Shown here: one piece after another, positions 44,337 through 56,300 of the stretch
Position numbering within the stretch: the first letter of the stretch is position 1
How the letters are laid out: each line of letters begins with the position of its first letter
Assembly (NCBI RefSeq): GCF_032118995.1
Contig: NC_092662.1
Span: 15,451,701-15,515,700 of the forward strand
Length of the DNA stretch: 64,000 bases
Direction of reading: 5' to 3'
Origin: Asterias amurensis
Taxonomy: Eukaryota > Echinodermata > Asteroidea > Forcipulatida > Asteriidae
Translations under genes and position numbers: made by a program
The notes under the pieces: generated by a model
Database searches by the model: none
The model's input: only the letters and a program-made list of their open reading frames with translations
What the model was told of the DNA's origin: nothing

Positions 44337-47300
44337 ATGACAATAGACAAGGGGCGTGGCCCTCCCTCACCCCCTCTTCATGTTCACGTTGATGAGGTTA
44401 CACCGGTCCATGTTCACATTAAGAAAGGAGCGCTAAAGAAATCCGCAACCGCTAGGGCTGTTGAGGTACTGATGATCTGATAATTGTTAATTTCTTTTCA
44501 AAAAACAATATTTTTGATTTATGTTTCTTAATGATAATAATAATAAATTATGCTTATAAAGCGGCCAGGACCCCAAGGCGCCGTACAAATTTAAAATATC
44601 ACCAAACAAGAGGATCAATATTCAACAAGGCAAGCTGCTACAAGTTACCTGGCTTATTTTGGGCCTTGCCTCCACACGCTTTCCTGCTCGCTTAGTTCTT
44701 TTTCTGTGTTTTAAAATGCAATCAAACTGTGTAGTTCTGTAATTTATGGAAATGTTTTACTGTAAATAAATGTGAATGAATTCAATTGAATTATTTACTT
44801 GAAGGAAAAGTTAAAAGACACTAAGGCTCGTACCAATCGCAGTTTTGGACTCGGTAACCTCCGACCCACCTCTTCTGCAAGGGAACCGTGGGTCCCAGCC
44901 CCTGGAAAGTCGACCAAAGGGAAAAAATTCTCATGGCAGGTGAGTTCCTTCTGTACATCAATCAGTGTATTTTTTTTTTGTTAATTAACTCGCTTGTTTT
45001 AAAGGAAAATTTTCCTATTGCACAAAACCAGTTTCCATAGTTGTAAAACAACTTTAAAGGGTTTTGATACCTTTTGTAGATAAAGTTTTTGGCCATGACA
45101 TGGATCCCTACTCACTGTGAGTGAAGGTGTAGTATAATTTAGAAGTATCAGCTTAATAAGTCGTCAAGTTTTTTTAAAGGAAAAACAAAATCACGCAATA
45201 ATGTTTTACAGGAGAGTCACATGAATCCGTTGTACACGCTTAACTAATTTGTTTTGTTTTTTCGCTGAGACAAAAATTTTAATGATTTTTTGTTACTCAT
45301 TTCTCAAAAACTACAGCATTATGACAAGTAATATTTTTGGGGAAGCTTTCTACCATCATTATCTTTAAACCGTTTAAGTTTAATGTAAATCTGTGGACCA
45401 TCAGACATGTCAGATAAGGCCATTAATTACTACTTTTTGCATTCATACCATTACACAATTTTCGTGCACCCACAGGGAGCAAATCACATGCTGGACATTA
45501 ACCCCCCAGAGCGAGACACAGTACACGCCACTATGAGAATGGAAGATCTCGATGAGGATTATAACGACAATAAATTCAGTAATTATGAGAAGAAGATAGA
45601 CAGTCTCATGACTGAGGTGGGATCTTTGAAGACTGAGGTACGTAATAGCAGTTTTGTCCAAATTAATCCAGGACAGGTATTCGGATTAAACAATTCTCTG
45701 ATGTCAAATTTGTTGTTGGGTTAACACTGGACTTTATTTCTATGAGAGACATGGATTTAATAATACGTAATATTAATAATAGCGGCTTCTTATAACACGC
45801 ATATGCGCCACTTAGTGATGCTAAATGGAATTTAACTCAGTATTTTCCTGCAAGGTATGTGGGACTACGTTTGAATTATGAGACCTACTCCTTTTTAAAT
45901 AGCACCATGTAACGGGTTAAAAAGTGCTTTGGTGCAATATGTCAAGAAGGTCACCTAAAAATAGTTTGAAAACTTCAAACTCAATTTTAATGGTTCATTA
46001 TCAAGGGGCACAATTGAATTTGAAGAAAATTTAGTTTAATACAAAATACTTTGCACATTGACGCTCCTTGTTTTGGCTTCATCCACTAGAGGGAGCTCCA
46101 GCGCAAAAAGCGTGAAGCGGAAAAAGCTAAAGAAGACCTTAGTGTTTCCAGACGACTTCTTGAGAACCAGGAAGAAGAGATACTGGACTACCGGGAGGAG
46201 TTGAAGATGACAGAACGAGAGAATGAACATCTTAGACGATCCGTGGATAAACTCAAGTATGATACGGACTTCTCAAGGTAAGCCATAAAGAATAATTCAA
46301 GTACTGGGCCCAGTTTCATAGAGCTGCTTAACAGCCTATTTTGTGCTTACTGTGCGATTTATATTTCATAAAAGTGCTAAACGTAAGCACAAGACATGTT
46401 AACCTATCCATTGCTTACTTTTTATACAGCAAAGTCGTTCTGTTGAAAGCGTGGTTAACGGGGCGCAGTTCCATCGAGATTTTAGCTTGTCGACCTAATT
46501 TTGTTTCATTATCATAGGACTGTCGGACTTGTCCTGTTGTAAGTGTACCGGCCCCAACTCTAAATTCTAACTCTAGGGTTAGAGTCCAGCATTCTCCAGA
46601 AGACGATCAGAGCATACTGATCGAAACGTCGAGTTAAACCAACGGTTCTTTTCAGAACCACCCCAACTCATTTAGAGAATAGTCATTACATGGTGTTACC
46701 GCAAACTCTTCTATATCTTATTTCCACCATGCAAAGTTTCAAATCCTACTTAACTCTAGGGTGTTATTTTTATAACTGCGTTATATATGCATTCTCTGCT
46801 CTTGAAGCCAGTGCAGAAATTTTGCACTCACCCCACAGGCAGATAGTGGTGACAACAAACAAACAAATACATGCCCTGAATCCTAAATATTAAAATAAAG
46901 ATAATATTACACAACATTTATTAGGCCCTTAATATGGTTGTTTCAAAGCGCACTATTGTCTGTCTACACAAAAATAACCAACCAAATCTTATGGTGAACA
47001 CACAAATTATAAACCGGTTCTTTTTTCAATAAATCGTACACGATATGAAATAATGATACTCAAGCAATATTGAGTAAAGCGTTTTATGAACTTACCTTTG
47101 CTGTCTTCTTCTTAGGTCTGAGAGAGTAGTGGTTAGCACAGAGCGAGAACGCCTGCTCAAGAAGCTTGTTGAGGTGGAGTTAGACGCAGAGGCAGCTTCC
47201 AAACAGGTCACTCAACTCAGGGATGCTGTATACAAACTGAGAGAGGTAGTCTCAATGTCAATTTAAGTTTTCAATATTTGAATGTGGCGTGTTGTGGCCA

Positions 47301-50300
47301 AACGGTCTAGTTTTTTTCAATTCAATTTATTAAGGTTTATTAAAAATATCACAAAATACACGACAGAAGTTAAAAAGACTTAAATTGGCGTGTTTACATT
47401 CATTATTGTTAACAATGACAAAAAAACAAAAAACACAGACTTAAAAGAAGAGAAGAAATGCTCCAGACATGAATGCACAAAAAAAGATAAAAACTTGATT
47501 AGTTCACTCTGGTGTTGTCAGCAGCAGAGAGTGGGTACGATCATCGGTCATGACACTTGTTCCCTTGAGCAAGGCACTTAAAACCATAATTGTTTTGTAA
47601 TTAGTTGGGAAGGTAGTGCGTTCTGCTCTACCAGCCAGGCTTCTAGTGGATGATACCCATACCTACGGACTGTGAAGGGGGGTAACCCTGTTACAGCCCC
47701 AGGGAAAGGTTGCATCGTGCCCTTGGTGGCAGTTGATTTGGGCTATGTAGCCCTAACCTTGAAGTGGCCTTCCGACCTTGAGATGATATACGTTCTCTAT
47801 TTTTTATGACGTTGTATACATCGTGATGGTATTAGAATTAACACAACTCAATGTATTTTATATATAACCACCAATTTAAAGCATAACTGGAAACGCGAAT
47901 GGAGGAAGAATCTTGATTCAATGATTCCATTTTCAATTTTTCTCACAGACAACTTAAACCTCAAATAATCTGATTTTGTTTCAGGAGAAGCGGATGTCAT
48001 CCCATGACAGCAAGATCCTTGGGAAGCAGCGAGAGTTGCTTTTACAGAAACTGGAGGATTTTGAGCGGACTAACTCAACACTAAGACAAATGTTACGGGA
48101 CCAGCACAAATCAGAGGTAACTTAAGCGTATCAATGAAAATTGTGCACCCTACAATGTAGTAATAATAATACTTATTATCCCTAGGGGCGTATCAAGCGC
48201 TCAGTATTATTTCCTGCAAGGTATGTGAAGCTACTTATTGAGGTACGAGACCTATTCCTTAATAGCACCATGGAATGGTTTACAAGAGTGTTGTGGCGCA
48301 ATATGCTGCCAATGTATGTAGTTGAGTTCTGGGAGAGGTTTACAGTTTCATCAGGTAGTGTTCAGTACGATGTAAAAGTGATTTGTTTTGTAAGAAAGAT
48401 ATTACAAATGGTTTACCTCTGTTAAAGGCAAAACGTGAACAGACGCAAGAACAGCGTGACGTACTTCTACGTAAGCTCACCCAATCGGACGCGGACAATC
48501 AACGCTTCCGTATGCTCACCCTGGAGAAAGAACAAGAAATTCAAATGTTAAAGGTACTGTACATCATCATTATTTGTCTCTAAAATAATATCAACATGCT
48601 CTTCAATAATATCAACATGCTCTTCAATAATATCAACATGCTCTTCAATAATATCAACATGCTCTTCAATAATATCAACATGCTCTTCAATAATATCAAC
48701 ATGCTCTTCAATAATATCAACATGCTCTTCAATAATATCAACATGCTCTTCAATAATATCAACATGCTCTTCAATAATATCAACATGCTCTTCAATAATA
48801 TCAACATGCTCTTCAATAATATCAACATGCTCTTCAATAATATCAACATGCTCTTCAATAATATCAACATGCTCTTCAATAATATCAACATGCTCTTCAA
48901 TAATATCAACATGCTCTTCAATAATATCAACATGCTCTTCAATAATATCAACATGCTCTTCAATAATATCAACATGCTCTTCAATAATATCAACATAACA
49001 AATTTTTGGTAACACCATGTCTGGCCTTGAGCTTTGCTCGCGAAGGAGCACAGCAACCAAAACAACCTATGGTAGAAAGGAAACAAAAAGTTCATGGCCG
49101 GATGTTTTGACCCTCAGACAGCCGAGAAAGACTATGCTCGGGTTGAAACGTCGAGCCATTAACAATTTCAGTTCAAGTCCATTAGCCCCTATATCGATTG
49201 GCAACTCCATCAATGTTGTACTATAAAATTCTTCTGAAAGGATTCACTAGTGTCAGAGAGGGAGCAACTGCAATCCATGACCGACCTCCAGACCTCTGTT
49301 TCCGCCACACGAGGGCATCTGCAAAACCAGCTGCGTAAACGGGAGGGTGACTGCAACCGAATGGCCGTGCAGCTGCGCAAGATGGAGAACCAGCTAGAGC
49401 AGCAGCAGATTGAGGTTGATCACGCGCAGGGATTGTTGGGTGCAGCGAAGGAGAAGGCGGCATCGGATAAAGAGGCACTGAAGAGAGCCACAAGGTACAG
49501 GGTCATATCATTGGTTATTGATTATTGTTGTTTCACCCGTCTTGCTGGGGCTATTTGAGCAAATTGTCAATCAAAATATCCATACACCCTGATCAGGGTG
49601 TGTGGATATTTTTATTCAGAGTGCTCAGTGTCACCATAAGATTCGTTTAATAAGAATTATGTATAGTCTTGAGTGTATCTACCAATGAGGTACTCAAAGT
49701 GCCTGAACGAACGAACAAACAAACATTTTGAGACAGGTTTTTAAATTTGTTTTAATTATGAGAACAATTTATATCGCAGCTTACAAGAGTTTACAAGGTA
49801 CTGCGGCACACTCAGCAGCTACTGCCAGAAACATTGGGGCGAAATTCTTATTTTAGCGAAAAGTGAAACTGTGTTCATTTATGTGCTTTATATTACACAT
49901 AAACTAGGGCTTTACATCCCATCAACAACAGGCGCTGCTGATAAACAAACTGGGCTTGAGTCAAGTACTCTTACTGCTCAGCCACCACAGAGGTTGTTTA
50001 TTTCCCAGAAGATGGTAACAAAATTACTAATGAATTATGCTAGCTTAGGCACAAGCTTTTGATTCACGGATATGAGTTGGTATGTCTTTGAAGGTCCATA
50101 TCGAGCAAGTTTGATTAATTTGTTTGCCTTTTCGACAATTCTTTGTCGCCCTGAAAAAACACGACAGGGTGCAGAAAGATCGAGCCACACGCAGCGAAGA
50201 CGCCGTGGAGAAAATGAACATGCAGCTGTTGGAGAAAGAGACGCAGCTTGCAGATTCTGCCATGGTTATGGATCAGTGGAAAGCTAAAGCAGAGAAGTCC

Positions 50301-53300
50301 ATGAGAGAGAAGGTCCAACTTGAATCTCAGAACGCTAATCTTACACGGTGAGGAAATAAATACTGGATCCTAAAGCGTTAAGACTTTTATAGGGTTTGGG
50401 TACTTTTCTTGCGGCATAAAACACAAGAGTTCACAGATTTACATTAAATTTACACGGCTTAAAGATAAGGGTAGTAGAAAGTTTCCCCAAACATATTACT
50501 TGCTGAGGTGCTGTAGTTTTTTTTAAGAATGGGTAAAACAAATGTTTTAAAGATTTTCAAGTCGGCTCTTTTTTTGCTCTGTTTAAATTTCAGGGGAATT
50601 GAGGAGTTGGAAGAAAAGCTGAGAGAAGTTGAGATGAACTCTAGAGTCAAGGCAGATGAGATGCAGCATCAATTACACAGCAAGTCCACTGAGAGAACTG
50701 CCGTTAAACTGGAAAATGATAGACTTAAGGTGTGTTTAACAGATGTTAAATTTGCATCGGGGATAAAAAATATTAATTTGGTTATACCCATGTACACCAA
50801 AGTGTGTGTTAGCACTGTATACTCGGTACTTTCCCGAGTTCTGTGAAAAAAATCACAGGCAATCAAAAGCAATAGGAGACTTTGGGACGCTAGGTGGCAG
50901 CAGACTTACCAGGTAAATTTCCATTGTTTACGTAGTTCTGAGCGTGCGCACATGATTGAGAACAGTGGATTTTACCTGGTAAGTCTGCTGCCACCAAGTG
51001 TCCCAAAAGTCTTCCATTCAATATGCCTGTGATTTTGTTCACAGAACTCGGGAAAGTACTGAGTGTACAGTGCTAACACACATCGGTGTACATATATATG
51101 GGTAAAACCAAAATTAATAAAGGTGTGTTGTTTTTATATGAAGAAATCCTCTCTATTTGCTTTGAAGACATTCTTAAATTTTGGTCGAGTAAATATACTA
51201 CCCCTGTCCCAAGTTCTTGGGTTAGATGCTTTTCACTTTTGTAAGTTATATTAATGATAGTGGCTTCTTATATAGTGTTCAAATCCATCACTCAATGGTG
51301 CTCCAACATTGCATGTTTTTCTTGCAAGATATGTGGAGCTACTCCTGTACAAAGCGTCAAAAGGTGGTTTACAAGGTGCGGTGCACAATATGCAGCCATT
51401 CAAACCATGAACACAGGGGCAAACCCCTTTCTCTTTACACAACAAACAGGACCTACTACTGCCTCACTCTCATCTAAAGGATTCAGTATAAATGGTTAAG
51501 TGTCTTGCTTAAAGGAACATGTTGCCTTGTTGGATCAGTCGAGTTGGTCTATAAAAGCATTTGTAACCGTTTGTTATGAAATGCATATGGGTGAAAAAAA
51601 AAATTTAAAAGTAGAATACAATGATCCACACAAGTTTGCATCGAAATTGAGTGGTTTTCCTTTTACTGTGCGAACAAACACGGTCGGCCGATTATGTTGA
51701 CTCCCATAAATGGCCGACCGTGTTAGTCGACGAGGGAAAAGAAAAACCGTGCAATTTCGAGGCATGTTTGTGTGGATCATTGTATTCTACTTTTACAGCA
51801 TCTTTCTACCCATATGCATATTATATATAACAAACGCTTTTCAAAGACCAACTCGACGGATCCAAGGCAACGTGTTCCTTTAAGGACAGATGTATCAGGA
51901 CTGGGACTCAAACCCACACTCTGCTGATCAGAAACACAAGAGCTTGAGTCCAGTGCTCTTATCCACTAGGCCACGATAGTTTTTTGTTTTTTTTTCATAA
52001 ATTCTTTAATTCACTTTTCCATCAGGCAACACTCAACACCGTTCAAGACAAATTGACCTTTGCAACGAGCGAGGTGGAGCAACTAAGGACAAGTATCCAT
52101 GAGTATGAGTCACTGGTTGGCGAGTACAAATCCCAGGTGAGTTTTGCCGATTTATTGCATCTTTAAAATGGTGCAGACTCAACATCTGCGTTAATAAAAA
52201 TCAGCAGATATCTATTCTTAGTTGTATATTGTGTTTTTGCTTTATTGAGAAAGTAATTGATGTCCCATTCCTTCCCATTTATATAGAGCTCCTTTCCTAG
52301 GTCCAGTTTAAGGGTACGTTTCATCAAACTCTGTCAAGTTTTAAGCTCACGCTTTCTGATTTTGCAATTTGCTTTTGGTGGCACGGGTGATATTTTTTAC
52401 TTTACGACTACAATAATTTCTTTGCTGTGCTGCAAATTCTGGTGCTGTGACGCTTACTTTACTTTCAATGCTAGCAATATTTCCCTTTGATTTGTAGGTT
52501 GAATATAAAACTGGTTTTTATAGAAACGGTTTAATGCGGCAATTGTAAACACTACAACGCTTACTTCTCTTTCGGCTGGCAAGAGAAATGTTTACTTTTC
52601 AAACTAGAAGAATTGATTAAAGGCACTGGATATCTTTGGTGATTGTCAAAAACCAGTATTCTCACTTGGTGTATCCCAACATATGCATAAAATAACAAAC
52701 CTGTGAAAATTTGAGCTCAATTGGTCATCAAAGTTGCAAGAGAGAAATGAAAGAAAAACAACCTTTTTGTACAAATCTGTGTGCTTTCAGATGCATAGTA
52801 AAAGGCATCAGGTATGAAGTCTTTTAATATTTGAGTGAGAAATTACCTCTTTCTCATAAACTATGTTACTTCAGAGGGAGCCGTTTCTCACAATGTTTTA
52901 TACTATCAACAGCTCTCCATTGCTCATTACCAGATAAGTTTTTATGTTAAAAGTTATTTTGAGTAATTACCAATAGTGTCCAGTGCCTTTAACATGAGAT
53001 GTATTACCTGAAATGATGTTTATCATGTGATAAATGATATATAGAAGTGTCGTGGCCGAGCGGTTAAGAGCACCGAATTCAAACTCTGGTGTTTCTGATC
53101 AGCAGAGTGTGGGTTCGAATCCCCAGCCGTGACACTGTGTCCTTGAGCAAGACACTTAACCATTGCTTCGTCCTTCGGATGGGACGTAAAGCCGTTGGTC
53201 CCATGTGTTGTGTAACGCATGTAAAGAACCCAGTGCACTTATCGAAAAGAGAAGGGGTTCGCCCCGGTGTTCCTGGTTGTGGCTGCTTAATGCGCCGTAG

Positions 53301-56300
53301 CACCTTGTAAACCCTTATAAGGTGCTAAATAATTGGGTCTCAGAATTCATCACTGCAATGACCTATCTTTCTGAAAGTTTGTATATACTCAGCGCCTTGA
53401 GTACCTTGTTTGGTAGATACGTGCGCTATATAAGACTTTGATATTATTATTATTATATATGTGTGAGTTGATGAGTCATTTCTTGTCATATTTCTGATGT
53501 TTCTTTGATTTCTGATTACAGATGAGTAAGTCTCGTCGTGAAGCTCTTGATGCATCGTTCCAGCTGGAGCAACACCAACAAGACAGATCACGTAGAGAGC
53601 AAGAAACTATGAAGGAAATGGACATTGTAAGTCGGGTCTTAACTAATTTGATTTCGCTCAATTGTGTTTTGGTTTACTGTCCTGTTTTTTCAGTGAAGTC
53701 AAATTGCTACAAATCTATAATCTAGGCTCATTCCGAGAACACACTTTATATATTATGCATTGTTACAGATATTTTGACAACCACACTCAATCTCAGATCT
53801 CCTTTGTCATGTTTGAGTCAATGTGGCTGGCTGCAAAGTGCCCCTCTGCATGCCTGCGGCTTCGAACACATTGTAGCCGTGGCCTTCAAATTTCTGCTTC
53901 TCAGCTGCGAGTAAGGATGATTAGCCTTCCAAACTGTTGTTTTTATTATAACTTCCCTTTCTAAACAATGGGACTTTTTTTACTTTTTAGCTGAGGAACC
54001 ATCTTGAGAAGAGACTACAAGAGCTGGAACCACTCCCCGAGCAACTACGGAACTCAGAGCAGAGACTCCTAGAAGCCACAGAGAACCTCCTGACTCAGGA
54101 GAGACGATTCTCTGAACAGACCAAGGTCATCTCAGACATGTCCACCAAGGTAGGTCATGTTCCCTGTGTCATATAGTCATCTTACATACTGATTCTAAAA
54201 ACCCCAAGATGGACACCAGGCTATTTTTCCCTACCAGCCTCACTTTGATTACATGGATTTCATTGGGGGGGGGGGACACACAAAATAGCTGAACTATTTG
54301 CGGAAGCGCCAAAGAAGGTGAAACAAGAAGAGGATCCGGAAGGACCCAGCAATAATGGTTTCAAAATGTACTGCTTGAGGACAGAAGTGTTCATAAAACT
54401 GCTTAACGGTCGATTTTGTGCTCAATGGGCGCACCTAGCAAATTTTTCATTTCATAGCCTTGGTTAAGCAATGTTGCTTATAGCGGAAAGCAAGCAAGCA
54501 AAAAGGGTCCTTAAAGACCCATTTCTGCTTAAGCTGCCTGTGCAGGGCCCAATTTCATAGAGCTGCCGTAATGGTTGATTTTGTGCTATGAATTAATAAA
54601 TTTCTTTATACATTTTTCTTAATGCTAGGTTGACCATCAGGCAGAGCAGCTTGAGTTGATGAGAGAGAAGTGGCACGTAGCTCAGGACGAGAACAGATCC
54701 TTCACTGGCAGAATGGAATCCATTCAAAGGTCAGATAAACAACGTCCTACTTCAATTTCATTTCGTTTCTTCTGGTTGTCAAGCGAAAGACTCTCAGAAA
54801 AGCAAACTTAATAACTGTACTAGCCAAGAACCCAATGGAGAGTAGCCAAGGAAGAAAGTTTCAGTTTTTAGATGTGGATAAATATTCTAAACGCTCTAGT
54901 TAAAGCCAAACGAGAAGAGAAGATGATGAAGAAATTTCAGTTTTAGATGTGGGAGGAATACCTGAGAGAATTATTCCAGGGGAAAACCCACGTAGTCCTC
55001 AGGTAGGGACTGAAAACCCATTCTATGTAGTTCCCCAGTGTGATTCGAACCGGGGTCCGAAGCGTGGAAGGCAAGGAAAGATGCCACTATACCAACCTGA
55101 CCTTCAATAAAGATGCAGCCAATTATTGTCTACTCGACATGACAAACGAGTGTGGTGTTGTTGTTTTTTTGTCAGTCGCACCCATTGATGGCACCAGTCT
55201 AAATGCAGACCTCGAAATAACCCACGGCACCCACAGCAATTGCCAGGGTGCCCTCAGCTGTTGCTGTGGTGCCCTTTGCAAGTTCAAATACAAATTAACA
55301 ATATCCTCAAAGAAATGCTCCCTTAAAAGAGTTAAAATTGCTGTGCCCTTTTAAGAGCAAAGTCCAAGGCCTGTAAATGATTGAATTTTTGTTTTCATTC
55401 TAGGAGGCTTCAAGAGACAGAAGACCAGAACAAAGAGCTGCATTCCATCGTAGCAAAGAGGGAGGAGACGATTCATCAGAATCAGGTAGGCTTCTAGATT
55501 GCCCCCCTCTCGTTAAGGTTTGCCACGCCCTCCATCTCAGCTCCCTGGGGAGTATTTGGCCTGTGTAACAAATATCAATCACTACAAAAATCAATCACAA
55601 GAACCATCTCTGCCCCATCTCTAGATTGCCCCCTCTCATTAAGGTTTGCCACGGCTTCCATCTCGGCTCCCTGGGGAGTATTTGGCCTTTGTAACAAATA
55701 TCAATCACAACAAAAATCAATCACAAGAACCATCTCTGCCCCATCTCTAGATTGCCACCTCTCATTTAGGTTTGCCATGGCCTCCATCTCGGCTCCCTGG
55801 GGAGTATTTGGCCTTCAGAAACAAATATCAATCACAACAAAAATCAATCACAAGAACCGTCCCTGCCCTAACAGGTACCCATTTACCCCTGGGTGACGAG
55901 AAGCAATTATAGTATAAGTGCCTTGCTCTGAGACACAAGTGTCACAACCGGGAACTCGAACCCACAATCGTCTGAACAGAAAAGCCAGAGCTTGAGTTTG
56001 GTGCTCTCATCCACTTAGCCACGACATCCCTTGTAAAAAAGATCCCCCCTCCTAAACTGACAATCTCTTTCTCTTTTTTGTGACACCCAGTTGCGACTCG
56101 AGGATAAGACCAGAGAGAATGCCAGTCTGACTCGGCAGCTGGAGCAAGCCATCAGCGATAGCAGGCACCTCGAGGAAGAGGTACGGGAGAAGGCGATTCA
56201 ACGGGAGCGCAACACCCAGGCCAGGATCTTAGATCTGGAATCACAGTTGAATCGCATCAAGACGGAAACGATACAGATCAAACGCGCCAAAGAAGACGTG

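Noticed and set aside
48585-48996. Array that at first sight could be read as CRISPR-like
   Set aside because: Units are directly contiguous without unique spacers, and the context is a eukaryotic intron.
48548-49095. Open frames of repeated MLFNNIN, VDIIEEH and LILLKSM
   Set aside because: These are translations of a 21-bp intronic minisatellite, open in three frames, within ODF2 intron 7.
53047-53135. Possible functional tRNA-Leu (CAA) gene
   Set aside because: Stem pairing is imperfect and the sequence continues into a SINE body with an (ATT)n tail found elsewhere.
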